The notes beneath the pieces were generated by a model. That model had not been told where the DNA came from, searched no databases, and was given only the letters and a program-made list of their open reading frames with translations. Both the position numbers and the translations under genes were made by a program. A stretch of DNA of 64,000 bases from Castanea sativa (taxonomy: Eukaryota; Streptophyta; Magnoliopsida; Fagales; Fagaceae), in assembly GCF_040712315.1 (NCBI RefSeq), contig NC_134013.1, positions 13,117,001 to 13,181,000 of the forward strand, in the 5' to 3' direction. This document shows, piece after piece, positions 24,027 to 35,599 of this stretch; positions within the stretch are counted from its first letter, which is position 1, and every line of letters begins with the position of its first letter.

Positions 24027-24986
24027 TAACATAGTCTATCTGAGAAAGAGAGAGAGAGAGAGAGAAACCAGAACATATCACAAACAGAAAAGCAAAGAAA
24101 AGAACGTATGTATAAAAAAAATGCATGCACATGGGCATAGCCCAATACATCATGTGACGTGTGAAGTGCAAAAATAAATACATCATGGGCATAGCCCAAT
24201 ACAAACCTACTAGCACATATTTCACATTTCAATCAAATACACATCTATAATGCATGAAACATAGTTAAAATGTGATGAGAATGCAATGCATGAACATATA
24301 ACATCAAATCTACTTAACCCAACCCAAAAATTTCTCAAATTTTTCAAAAACCCTAAAATCTAGGTCACAAATGCATGAATGCATGAATATGAAGAGATAT
24401 AGATCACTTACCAAGGAATGGAGACTTGATCTAGGTTGAAATGAAGAAGGGTTGAAGGATTTGAGTTAGGGAGAGAGTGTTTGGGAGAGAAAAGAAGTAT
24501 TCTGTCGAGAGGAGAAATGAAAAGTGAGATTAGATTTGCGCCTTAGCTATTTAAAGAAATCGCAGCTCGATGGATCGAAGTATCTGTCGAGCACTAAATC
24601 TCGACAAAAGTGATTCTATCGAGATGCTGTCAACGGCAAAAATACCTCAATGGATCGAGAATCTGTCGAGAAGCTATTGGCCAAATAGAGAGCTTAGAGA
24701 AATTTTCTCGATGGATCAAGAAGCTGTGAGATTGTGTTAAGAAGAACTCTAGAAATCTCGATGGATCAAAGATCTGTCGAGATTCTATCGAGACTAAAGA
24801 GAGAAAGCTCGATAGAAGAGGAATTTGTCGAAGAAGCTATCGAGCTTGATGAAAAGAGTTTTTCAAAGAGAGAAAAAACACATAAAGATGAATGCAACAA
24901 GCAAGCAACTCAACCAGAGATCCAATCAATATATTAAACTCTCAAAACATCTCTCAACATACATGCAACGCATTAGAGATCCAAAA

Positions 24987-24989
<3 letters not shown>

Positions 24990-25018
<29 letters not shown>
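24990..25018. repeat. (AC)n microsatellite
   Basis: About 14 uninterrupted CA units inside the copia interior. Confidence 0.9.
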
Positions 25019-25020
<2 letters not shown>

Positions 25021-25406
25021 ACACAGTAAACAAGTCTAACAAATTTTATGTTTCAAAAACAAGTTTAGATAGTTTAGTGAGCATATATTAACACATATAT
25101 TCCTTGTGATGGCCAAATCACATTGTACCTACTCATGTGTCAAGTGTAGCAAAGAATTTTTTTGTGTTGTGTGTGAAAACATAGCAAGTTTGCACAAGTT
25201 TCTCATATTACGACGATTTAAGATATAAGATAATCAAAAATACTCACACACAATCATAACTGCTTGATGGAGACTATCACCTTCAAGGTACATCTTATAA
25301 CTCCCACATCTCCTAGAAACACGCTGTCAACCATATTTAAAAGTATTTTGATTCTTTTTGCTTTTATTTTTCTTTGTATATTTTCTTTTTGAAGATATCA
25401 TGCATG

Positions 25407-25410
<4 letters not shown>

Positions 25411-25484
<74 letters not shown>
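25411..25484. repeat. Compound (TA)n(GA)n microsatellite
   Basis: About 16 TA units run directly into about 21 GA units. Confidence 0.9.
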
Positions 25485-25487
<3 letters not shown>

Positions 25488-26010
25488 AATACCCAATTAC
25501 GTAAGCCAAAAAATATCACAATTTTGCTATGTCAAAGCACACAGATGTTATACATGATTGGCGGGATTTAGTGGTGAGATGGTTGTTTGTGACTTTCTCT
25601 TAGAATTTTTTAGTCATTCTCATAAAAAAGAGTCATATGAATGTTAAGTATAAGAGATTACTTAATTGTATTCATCACAAACACAAGCCACAAAACTCAC
25701 TTGCTTAGTTATGCATTGAGATGCTCATCTAAGCTACAAGAGATGCAAGGTTTAGAAAAATTTGTTTCAATGGCCATCCAAGGTAAACAAGTACCAATAT
25801 ACACAAAGCAAACACTATTTTTGTATTTTTCTGATTTTTCATTTTTTTTAATTTTTATGAAAAACAAATAAAGCAAAATTGAAAACAAACAATCAAAAGC
25901 ATGTTAAACAAAGCAAAGCATAAAACTAGACTAACTCAAAACAAGAAAGCAAAACGAACAAGTAATGCATAGCCATAAGGGGAGAGAGAGAGAAAAAAAA
26001 AGTGACTAAA

Positions 26011-27930
26011 TCACTTTGAGCATTTTTCCTTCCACACATTAGATGAACATTTCCTTTGTGCAAACCTTTGATCCGGTGGTGAGGGGGAAGAATTGAAATC
26101 GTTCAAGTTCGAAAGGAATATAAAGGCCTTAAAAAGATTTCCAAGAGGGGCCAGAGAGGATGGAAACTGATTCTGGTTTCCGGACGAGAGCATACTATTG
26201 CTTTGTTGAGTGACTAATCACTTATAGCAATTTGGACGAGTATGCCTGAAGCTCCACAGTGATGACAGAGATGTGGGTTCTTTGGTTGAGACTTTTTGTT
26301 ATTAACTGTCTTAGTCTTAGGGTTTCTAGTCTCTTTCTTTTCAAGCTTAAGGGGTGCTCCTAGAATAGATTTGCCCTTGTCTACATTCTCACTAGCTATT
26401 TCAATTTTACATTCACTATTCTCATAATTAACATTATTAGCAGGTGAGACAAACACAGTAGTACTAAAGGACGCAATGTTAGGAGAAGAGAAATCATATC
26501 CCAAGCCGGTTCTATCAGAAGCAGATTTTTGAGAGCTTAGCATCTCATCGAGCTTTGCATCTCATCGAGCTTTGCACTAGAAGTCCTCTCCAATTGAGCT
26601 CTAACCTGGAACAGTTCTGCTTCAAGCTTCTTTGACTTTTTAGCAAGAAAGTTGTTCTCAAACTGCAAAGCTCCAATGGTTTAATTTGTTTCATTAACCT
26701 TTTTAGAGAGCTCCTCTCAATCTAGCTCCGCATCACTCAGCTTCTTGGTGGCCAACCTATAAAGTTTCTCATGCTTCTCAAAAACCTTGTACAACTTATC
26801 ATAAGCTGTATGAATGTCATCCTGTTCATCCATTTTTTCAAACTTAGACTCCACCAAGTCCTCTTCTTCATCTACCTTTCTGACAATCCCTTCAGTAGGA
26901 TTCACTGTGGCAATGAAGGTATTCAAGATTCCCTTGTCATTATTGTCATCTAACTCATTCTCAAGCTCGGTGTCACCCAAGGTAGCAGCAAGAGCCTTGC
27001 TTTTCCCAATTGTCTTGAGATATGTTAGACATTCTTGTTTCATATGTCCAAAACCTTGACATCCGAAGCACTTTGGTCCGAAGAGAACAGTGTATTGACC
27101 GCCATCCTTAGCATCCTTCTTTCCTCTGTCTTGGCCCTTGAATTGAGAAAAATTGGATTGCTTTCGGTCTTTATCAAATCCTTTCGCATTAACATTTTTC
27201 ATAAACTTCTTGAATTGCCTAGTGATGTAGGATTTCATTTTGGAATCTTCATCATCAGAAGACTCATCGATCTCATTGCTTTTGGCCTTCAGTGCCATGC
27301 TCTTGCCTTTACTTGCTTTCCAGATTCTAGTCAAACCCAATTCATAGGTTTGCAAGTTGCCGACCAGCTCCGTTAAAGGAATTTTATCAATGTCCTTGGC
27401 TTCTTTAATGGTGGTGATCTTGGCATGGAATCTCTCAGACAAAGATCTGAGAACCTTTCTTACAACCTTGAGTTCAGGAATAGTTTCCCCAAGATTAAAG
27501 GCAGAGTTGACTATGTCCTTCATCTTGACATAGAACTCATCAAACGACTCATCCTCCTCCATCTTAATCTCTTCAAAACTCGTAGTAAGCATTGAAACTT
27601 TAAATCCTTGACAACCTTAGTCCCTTCATAGGTTGTCTAGAGGATAGTCCATACTTCTTTAGTAGTTTCAGTAGAGGCTATATTCTTGAACTCCTCATTG
27701 GTGACCGCACTGTATAAAGCATTCATTACTCTGCTGTTGAAGTTTGTTGCTTCGATCTTGGCATCATCCCAATCAGCCAGCACTTCATTTGGCTTAGTCC
27801 AGTCAATCTCCACAGCTTGTCACACATTCTCATCTAAAGACTACAAGAAAGCTCTCACGCGTACGTTCCAGTATACATAGTTAGCGCCATCAAATAAAAG
27901 AGATATAATAAGAGATTGTCTTCTATCCAT
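26011..27930 (-). pseudogene. copia gag and pre-pol remnant
   Basis: Gag packages retroelement RNA. The frame opens with an ATG at 27930 followed by a FDGANYVYW-type copia gag start. It then carries in-frame stops (a TAG and a TGA where Gln/Trp codons are expected, and another near 27640) before a long open part at 27592-26717. That part includes a zinc knuckle CFGCQGFGHMKQEC (C-X2-C-X4-H-X4-C) and an acidic, Glu/Lys-rich coiled-coil tail. The reading then breaks between 26716 and 26544. It resumes at 26543-26214 with a second damaged knuckle (CHHCGASG, partners lost), and at 26193-26011 with the GNQNQFPSSLAPLG block typical of SIRE-type pre-pol sequence. All breaks are inactivating. The bulk of pol does not follow. 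Confidence 0.8.
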
Positions 27931-27989
27931 GACAAATAGGGGGTCAATGGATCACACAACAAAGATTAATCATAATCAAAGTGTGCCCA

Positions 27990-28000
27990 CTCTGATACCA
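27990..28000 (-). other. Primer-binding site (initiator tRNA-Met type)
   Basis: The minus strand reads TGGTATCAGAG, complementary to the 3' end of plant initiator tRNA-Met. It lies two bases downstream of the LTR end, as expected for copia elements. Confidence 0.85.
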
Positions 28001-28002
28001 CT

Positions 28003-28971
28003 TGGTCGGCCAAGAATGTATTGATCCCTTTGGTAAATTAATTAATTAATTAACCAAGTTAATTAATTAGATTCAATTACATGCAATAGTGTGGTAGCAC
28101 AAACAAATCACCAACTAAGTTAAATGCAGTGGAAAGTAAATTTGACACAAGTAATTTGTTTATGAATGGAGAAAACCACCAAGGCAAAACCCCACCGGGT
28201 GAATTTAAAGTCACCACTCTCGAGAATCTACTATTATCAAAACAAGCAATTACAAGTAAAAGGAATCCCAGTACCTAATACCAACCTACAGTTGAACCCT
28301 TACTCCAATATCAAATTGGACTTGCAATGTAGTGGCAATCTCTCCTTTCAATGCACGAATCTCAGTATGTAACTAACCAATGATGTACGAATCCTAGTAT
28401 ATGATTAACACACCAACTTGAGGAAAATGTTGGCTGCAAAATTCATCAGTTCATCAACATGAAGATCAAGAAGCTCCTTGGTTACAAAACTTTTGACACA
28501 AAGATGCAATAGCTTCTACAAAGAGAATGATGAATTAAGGCAATTTCTGTCTCTGATCACAATATGCGTGTAGGGATACAACAAAACCTTTTGCAACACT
28601 GAAACGGCCCTTAAGATAATCTTTATATATGTCTAGGATTGTGTAAAAAGAAATCCTACACAAATACACTTGGATATGCGCGTAATCAGATCTGGAAATT
28701 CTAATTTCGTAGTTCTTAACAGATACAACTTCTATCAAGCTGTTGTCGAGCTTCAATATTAAACCTCAATAGAGATGCTTCTGTCGAAACATCTGTTGAG
28801 TTTTAATAAACAATACTTTTTCATTTGTTTCTTAAACAGACTTGCATGGCTTTAATACTTGACTTGAACAAGATGTTTCTTCAAGCCTTAAACCACCCTA
28901 GATCTATCCAATTACAAATAAATTGCATTTTGTCAAAAGATTATCAAATTATATCAATAATATCCCCAACA
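28003..28971 (-). repeat. 5' LTR of the copia element
   Basis: 969 bp, TG..CA ends, paired with 21352-22321. The two share long identical blocks, for example around CAATAGYGTGGTAGCACA and GATACAACAAAACCTTTTGC. Confidence 0.85.
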
Positions 28972-28974
28972 AGA

Positions 28975-29185
28975 TTAATTTAGTAATTTGAAATATTCAG
29001 AATTTTCCCGAATTCCTCCATACCATTTTTGGTGTCTGACAATTTCATAACGGGTTTTCTCATCTTCTACAACACCAAGACTTGTTGCGTATTCTAATAC
29101 AGGAGCTCCAAAGTCCAAATTGAAGTTGCTGGGACTACTTTTCTTGCTTTTTCTAAGATATTCTCTTCTTGGAGTAAGCGTTATT
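28975..29185 (-). other. Exon-like open stretch beside the copia insertion
   Basis: On the minus strand an acceptor-like TTTTAACAAG is followed by an open frame of about 69 codons. It contains NFNLDFGAPVLEYATS and KTRYEIVRHQKWYGG and ends in TAA at 28977-28975, only three bases before the copia insertion. A possible 54-bp upstream exon (about 29282-29335) has an AG acceptor and an AAG|GTAGGC donor, but its phase does not join cleanly. I do not recognise the protein. A competing frame is open across the first half. It may be a remnant of a host gene whose 3' end received the transposon. Confidence 0.22.
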
Positions 29186-29189
29186 CTTG

Positions 29190-30064
29190 TTAAAATTTAT
29201 AAATATTATGAAGAAAAAAAAGGAAATCAGTGAGAAAATTATCTTGGGATTAAAATGGTTAGGTCTTAATAGCCTACCTTTATAGCAAAAAATGCTGAAG
29301 AGTTGCTATAGATCTTTATTATTGAATTCTTCTGTTACAATGTATCTATTGAGGTGCATACTATATGTCAACCTTGGATTAACCCTAGAGTTGTAGTACT
29401 ATATTACCTGTATAATTAGAACTAAAACCCTTACTACACTTTTGACTATGATAATACATTGGACTCAGAACCTGAATCGATGTATCCAATAATTCTAGCT
29501 AGTTAGATAGAAGATTAGTAAGATATTTGCTCGCATTATCCTTCTTCAAATTCCACATCGTCTCAATGAATCAGCTTGCCTCGACTCCGTGAGGACAATG
29601 CGTGAATGTATGGTGGAAGGCCCATTAGGTAGGTCCTTCCCCTTCCACTAAAGTAGTGTCAATTAGAGCCTAATCTAATAGCCAACTTATATATAAACTC
29701 ATCTAAAGTTCAAATTTTTTTTCTTTATGGGACTCATTGCTTTCCCTACTTTAAACCATGTTCAAACAAGCAAATTAGGAGTCAATTTTTCATTAACTCC
29801 ATAGTGGTTTTGGGGCAAAAGACCTTGACCATTAGGAGGAGCCGAAAAGGGGGCAATTGTTAAACCGCCTCACTAAGATCATTAGAGTACTCAGAATATA
29901 AGGTTATAAGGAAATTTGTGATTATGAGAGAATGATTGGAGGAATACTAATGGAAGCTAGAGAGACTGTTACAAGGTCAATGTTCCTAAAACTCTACATG
30001 ATGAGAGATGCGAAAGGCATTTGGTTATGAGGTCATAGCAACAACTACCCTTTTTGATCAGCCA
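29190..30064. other. Spacer between the copia and Harbinger elements
   Basis: No gene is supported apart from the possible exon noted at 29282-29335 (minus). A GC-richer patch at 29560-29650 looks LTR-like but has no partner in the window. Confidence 0.3.
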
Positions 30065-30239
30065 TAAGAGCACCAGCAGTGAATGGGCTAAACCCATTCT
30101 CTATGCCAAATTATCAAATAGGATAGCATTGAGGCCCAAAACAAAGGTCCATTGAATATGGGGTTTTGTAAGAATTGCAAAAAAAAAATACAATGAGCTA
30201 CAGTGCGATTCTAAACATAGAATCGCACTGTAGCTGATG

Positions 30240-32370
30240 GTAAACCGTATATTAATAGTTTATTGTAAAATATCAGTCTTTGGTTCTTTGTCACCTCCTC
30301 TCTCTCTGGTATTTTTTCTCTGTTTCTTTATCTCTGTCTCTCCGCTGCACTTCTGCCTCTCCATTGCTGAGCTCTTCCATCACACACCAAGCCACTTGGT
30401 TCTTTGTCATCCCCTCTCTCTATCACTCTCTCTTCTCTTCAAACTGAGATCTCAAGGCTGACACGGTTTGGGTTAAGATCAAAATCAAAATCAAGATCAA
30501 GGCTGACACGGTTTGGGTTAAGATCAAAATCAAAATCAGCTTGTGTTTGTGTTTGTGTTTCTTTTCTCTCTCTCTGCAAGCTTGGTGCTGAATCAAAATC
30601 AAGATCAAAGCCATATTCTAGGTGGGTTTTGATCAATGTATTTGAGTTTTTGTGTTTGTGTTTCTTTTCTCTCTCTGCAAGAACAAGGGGGTTCAACTTG
30701 TGTTTGTGTTTTGGTTTTGATAACAGAATTTTTGTTGATGTTTGCAGAGGTGGGATTCAGCTTCTGCTCTCTGTTCAGTCTTTAGCATCTTCAGAAAGGC
30801 TTGGGTCCAACCTCAATTACCGGTAAGTTTCACTCTCTATCTAATTTTGTTTTTTTTTTCCAATTAGATTTTGTTAATGTAGTGGTTGTAGCTGTCAATC
30901 ATAATATGCAGGATGGAATTTTGCTTATTTGTACTTCCTCTGGTCTTTCTTTATTATCCAATTCCTTTTTCATTTACTTAACCAATGATTGACTGAGCCT
31001 ATGGCGCAATGAACTGGGAACAGTCGAGAATGCATCAGTGATTTGATGAACTTTGTCAAAGCTTTTGGCGAATGAAATAGTTTTCCTTGTAAAATGGTCC
31101 GAGTGGATGTGACTTTCTTTGCAACTGAAGTAAAAGTGCGCTGAAATGAAGATAATACAGTCGTAGGTTAATGAAAACCGGATTGAGATCAGGTGGTTTT
31201 CCACTATGTGCAATTGGTCTTAATGGATTGAGAGTTGAAAAAACAACATTCAATAGTGAAAGTTAAAAAATTTAGTATCTTTTCTGTTTTCCCTGCAATT
31301 TTTTTCAGGCAAAGTTAGTTATATTATTTGGAGCTACTTGTCCTGCCATATTGTAACTTGATAAAAATAAAAAGTACTACTTTTTGTGTTGGTGGACAAT
31401 TTTCCATTTCCATTAGAAGCAGAACTTTAAAACCATTGCACATGTACAACTTTTACTCTAGCATGCGCAATAGGATTCACATTTATTAAGATCTGTGACT
31501 TTGATACTGCAATGGATTCTCCTTTTGAGAGACAATTGGGGAGGAAAGTATAGATAAAATAACAAAATAAAGGAGAGAAAAAGACCTTGCTTTTATGAGT
31601 TTATGGTAGAGTATTTGCATTACCAAAAGCAGGTTAAAGGGTAAGAGTTCCAAGAAATAAAGGAGCTACAATTGCATTGCCACTAGCACTAAGGTACATG
31701 TAGTAGAGTAGTACTATAAACTATAAGGCTCTTCTTTTTAAGGGCTTTTAGGTTTGTCTTAGCCTCCCAGCATGTGATTAAGGCCAATACCTACAGCTTA
31801 GGGGTACAAAGAAATGGAATTAATGTTTTTAGAAACCTAACACTTTTTTTGCTTAATGCCATGATGTACAAGGAATACAATTTTAGCTTTTTGTTTGATA
31901 AGTTTTTGAGTAATTGAACTAATTACTCATTCTACCCGGTTTCAATTATCACATTTGGGCAAGTTGCATGCAACCAAATCGATTCTATTAGAGTATTAGC
32001 ATTGATGGAGTTAACAGTGAAGCAATTAATGAATAATAAATAAGGTAGCTCATAAAGTCAATCACTTGCTCTGGAAAAGTAATGCTCTGGAAAAGGCAGT
32101 ACTAGGCGCCAATTTCAATATACATAACCTATATTTTTGCTAATAGGACTGAATATAATTAGGTGTGTGCTATTATTTTTATAAATATGTCTACCAACTT
32201 TTCGACTATGCTTATTGTAGTATATATAGTCGAAATACATTGATTAGGAATACATATATTGTTTTGATTAGGAGTTGTGGCACCACTAACTGTTTTAGGA
32301 TGTTGCTATAAACTAACTGTTTTAGGATGTTGCTATAAACTAACTGTTTTAAATTCCCTATTTAAAAGGG
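30240..32370 (+). other. 5' leader and probable UTR intron of the Harbinger element
   Basis: A CT-rich leader contains a 46-bp direct repeat (AAGGCTGACACGGTTTGGG at about 30453 and 30500) and two copies of a TGTGTTTGTGTTTCTTTTCTC block. An acceptor TTTGCAG at about 30746 and a donor ACCG|GTAAGTTTC at 30820/30821 bracket a short exon. The following AT-rich 1.5 kb, without coding signal, fits an intron ending shortly before ORF1. Confidence 0.4.
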
Positions 32371-33487
32371 ATGGATACTTATCACGGAGACATATCACGA
32401 TATGCTAATATCTTACAAAGGGAATCCGATTTTGTGGCACCATTTTTAAGTGGGTCTCAAGATTCTGAAATGCCCATCCAAGAGTCTGTACCAGAAGTTG
32501 AAATTGTCTCATCTAATCCATCAAAACGTGGTGGCAACTTCAGTGTAGATGAGGACAACCTCCTTGTCTCTGCATGGCTTAACATTAGCGTGGATGCCGT
32601 GCAAGGTACTGACCAAAAGGCTGACACATTTTGGGAGAAAGTTTGGCAATACTTTTGTGAGAACAATACTTACGGAACCACACGTTCTATTTCCTCTGTA
32701 ACAAGTCGATGGGGAACAATTAGTAGGGAGACAAGTAAGTTTGCTGGGTTGTTGGCTAAAATTGAAGCCCGAAATCCAAGTGGTGCGACTGACCAAATGA
32801 AGGTATAAATTATATTGTAATGGTGTCACTATATTAATTTTCAAATAGTTTTGAGATACTAATTATTATTATTATTATTTTAAAATTTAGTTGGAAGATG
32901 CAAAGGTTCTATATATGAAATCATCACATAACAAAAAAGTAGCTTTTGCATTTGAACATTGTTGGGCTGTGTTGAAGAACCAACCAAAGTGGACTACGCT
33001 TAAGAAAAAATCAAAAGGGCTCCCTCAAACTCCAAGTTCAATTGATCAAGTTGGTAGTAATAATGATGACACAATGGTGCTAGAGAGACCAATTGGTAGA
33101 AAAGCCGAAAAGGCTAAGCGAAAGAGAACAGATGGTGATACGGGTTTTGAGGATTATTTGGCGAAAAAATTGCAATATATTCAGGATGCACAAGAACAAG
33201 AGAAAGAGGCCCTTCGCATCAAAGCGGATAGGGTTCGAGTGGAAGCGGAAAGAGTTGATATTGAAAATGAATCACATGAGAAGGACAAAGAGGCTCTTCG
33301 CATCAAAGCGGATAGGGTTCGAGTGGATGCACAAAGAGCTGATATTGAAAAGGAAAGGCTTCGTCTTGACACTATTAGGGAGGAGGGAAGAGTAATGACC
33401 ATGGAGACAAGTGGCATGAATGAAAAAGAAAAACTTTATTTTGAAAATCTCAAGGATGAGATCCTTGCAAGACATAATTTAGAGTAA
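32371..33487 (+). CDS. Harbinger ORF1: Myb/SANT-like DNA-binding protein
   Basis: The protein has 342 aa in two exons, 32371-32802 and 32891-33487. They are joined at a phase-0 intron with a canonical AAG|GTATAA donor and a TTTAG acceptor. Residues 52-125 form a trihelix/Myb-like region (RGGNFSVDEDNLLVSAWL through SVTSRWGTISRE) that in this family recognises transposon ends and accompanies the transposase into the nucleus. Exon 2 carries the NAM-associated type region: AFEHCWAVLKNQPKW, a basic patch (KAEKAKRKR) that could be a nuclear signal, then a long Glu/Arg/Lys coiled coil. Within that coiled coil, ALRIKADRVRV occurs twice about 33 residues apart. The start is the first in-frame ATG. No disabling change is seen. 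Confidence 0.75.
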
Positions 33488-34019
33488 ATAGTTGGGTTTG
33501 ATCCAAGGAGATGATGTCTTGTTGTAACCTTATTTTGGTAGTAAATTATTTTAGGGTTGGGGTTTGGCATATGTAGATGATATTTTGTTTCAACCTTATT
33601 TTGGAAATGGCTTATTTGAAGCATAGGTTTGGAACATGTAGATGATGTATTGTTCTAACTTGATCATTTGGCAATAGGTTGTGCCACTTATGCAATTACA
33701 TCATTTTTGCTTATATGAAAAACTTATGTAGTTTCTATGTTTGATATCATATTTTCTACACTTGTGTATTTTCTATGTTTGATGTCATTTTCCTTTGCTA
33801 TCAATTCTAATGGCATTGCTATCAATTCATTAATTTCGACAATTGAAATTTGCTTGTTGTAGTGTAGTGTATGATCATGATGACCTTACCTTGCCTTTTC
33901 CCTTAATTTTGTTGTTATCTCATAGTAGACATTTGCTTGCTAGTCATGATACTAAGTTGTACACTAAGGCATGCTGGTGTGATACCAAGTGTCTTCCGCT
34001 ACTGTCAAACTCGTGGGGG

Positions 34020-34043
34020 TGTATATATATATATCTATATATA

Positions 34044-34086
<43 letters not shown>
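34020..34086. repeat. (TA)n microsatellite inside the Harbinger element
   Basis: An interrupted TATATC stretch followed by more than 20 TA units, between ORF1 and the transposase. Confidence 0.9.
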
Positions 34087-34090
<4 letters not shown>

Positions 34091-34346
34091 ATAAGTAAAT
34101 GATTTTATAAAAAACTACCTCATGACAATTACTAAACCCAAAATAGCCTAAAGAATTGCAATGAAAGAATGGTTTACATTTACTATTTGATACCTGAAAT
34201 CCCAAGTTGAACTTCAGTGTTAATTAATTCTGGTACTTGTGCCTAAATAATTGAGCATGCATGGGCATGTTTCATGCTTAATTAATTATTGTCTTGTTCA
34301 ATAATATTGATAATTTCCTAACATTGTTGTCTTCAAGGTTGTCTAT

Positions 34347-35590
34347 ATGGGTCGCTCTCTTTTTCGAAAATTGCTTTTTGACGACTCAGATGAGGATGAG
34401 ATTATGAGGCGAGTTCTTAAGGGTTCAAAAGCACAACGTAAACGTCGCCGGTATATCGAACGTGATCGTTTGGCAGGCCATAAAAGACTTTATCTCGACT
34501 ACTTTGCCGACACACCAGTATATCCTTCTAATTTATTTCGGAGGAGATTTCGGATGAGTCGGTCTCTTTTTCTCCGTATTCAATCTAAGGTAGAAACTTA
34601 TGAACCTTACTTTATCCAAAAAAGAGATGGTGCCCAAAGACTTGGTTTATCTTCTCTTCAAAAGATAACAGTTGCACTTAGGATGCTTGCATATGGAGTT
34701 GCAGCTGATTTTATGGATGAGTATGTGCGGATTGGAGAATCCACTGCAATAGAAAGTCTGAAAATATTTGTTAAAGCGGTGGTTGATATTTTCTCCAAGG
34801 AATACTTGAGGTCCCCAAACAACGAAGACATTGCTAGAATTTTAGCCAATGGGGAAAGACGTGGATTTCCAGGGATGTTAGGGAGCATTGATTGCATGCA
34901 TTGGAAATGGAAAAATTGTCCGGCTGCATGGAAAGGTCAGTACTCTGGTCACATTCGTGAGCCAACCATTGTTTTGGAAGCAGTGGCATCATTTGATTTT
35001 TGGATATGGCATGCATTTTTTGGGTTACCTGGGTCAAATAATGACATTAATGTATTAGAACGGTCTCCTCTATTTTCTGAGCTTGAACAAGGACGTGCTC
35101 CTGCAGTTAATTACTCAATTAATGGCCATGAGTATACGATGGGATACTATCCTGCTGATGGCATATATCCGAAGTGGTCAACATTTGTTAAAACAATTCC
35201 ATCTCCACGAGAAAGGAAAAAAAATTATTTGCAAAAGCCCAAGAGGCATATAGGAAGGATGTAGAGCGTGCATTTGGAGTGCTTCAAGCAAGATTCGCAA
35301 TTGTGCGTAGACCTGCAAGATTTTTCTATAGTGAAACACTCCAAGACATCATGAAAGCATGCATAATTCTTCATAACATGATCGTTGAGGATGAGCGAGA
35401 TGTAAATGAAGCGGTGGAATTAGATTATGAGCAAATTGATGACAATCCTACTGTACAACTGTCACGGGAGCACACAAATGAATTTATAGAGTTCATTGAA
35501 ATCCATCAATCTATTCGAGATCGTGAAATTCATTCTCAACTCCAAACAGACCTTGTTGAGCATTTATGGCAATTACAAGGGGAGTTGTAG
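34347..35590 (+). pseudogene. PIF/Harbinger DDE transposase, frameshifted
   Basis: This would be the enzyme that cuts and joins the element ends. The open frame of 305 aa starts at the ATG at 34347. It has an acidic/basic N-terminus (DDSDEDE, then AQRKRRR), the DDE_Tnp_4 region with the first Asp in MLGSIDCMHWKWKNCP (D182), and the second Asp in LPGSNNDINVLE (D233). The frame is lost around an A8 run at 35217-35224 and stops at 35264. The expected third acidic residue, in a DVERAFGVLQ block, and the C-terminus (to 35590) are encoded in another frame. A single small indel explains this. The C-terminus beyond is open and ends LVEHLWQLQGEL. A start at 34347 agrees with the position of the usual N-terminal motif. 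Confidence 0.8.
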
Positions 35591-35599
35591 GAACTTAAG

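Larger units (their letters stand above)
24240..26010. other. Polymerase-free interior of the copia element
   Basis: No protease, integrase, RT or RNase H motif is seen in any frame. The stretch holds four to five spaced copies of a CTCGATGGATC..CTGTCGAG motif (24565-24860), an (AC)n tract at 24990-25018 and a joined (TA)n(GA)n tract at 25411-25484. It may be the boundary of an ancient deletion or the untranslated leader of the extra ORF. Confidence 0.5.
21352..28971 (-). mobile_element. Ty1/copia SIRE-like retrotransposon lacking pol
   Basis: This 7.62-kb element reads on the minus strand. Its LTRs lie at 28003-28971 (5') and 21352-22321 (3'), both starting TGTTG(A/G)GGATA on the minus strand and ending in CA. 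The host TSD AGATT is perfect on both sides (21347-21351 and 28972-28976). The primer-binding site for initiator tRNA-Met (TGGTATCAGAG) sits two bases inside the 5' LTR. In order, the interior holds a broken gag, a pre-pol remnant, a 1.8-kb low-complexity stretch where protease, integrase, reverse transcriptase and RNase H should be, and a broken extra ORF. The LTRs differ at many positions, so the insertion is old. It cannot move without help. Confidence 0.85.

Noticed and set aside
25374..25571. Frames with (YI)n and (RE)n peptides
   Set aside because: Translation of the compound (TA)n(GA)n microsatellite.
27035..27376. 113-codon plus-strand frame over copia gag
   Set aside because: Shadow of the minus-strand gag, which carries the zinc knuckle.
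29282..29335. 54-bp exon-like segment joined to 28975-29185 as a confident gene
   Set aside because: The splice phases do not join into one open frame and the peptide is unrecognised, so it is kept only as a weak observation.
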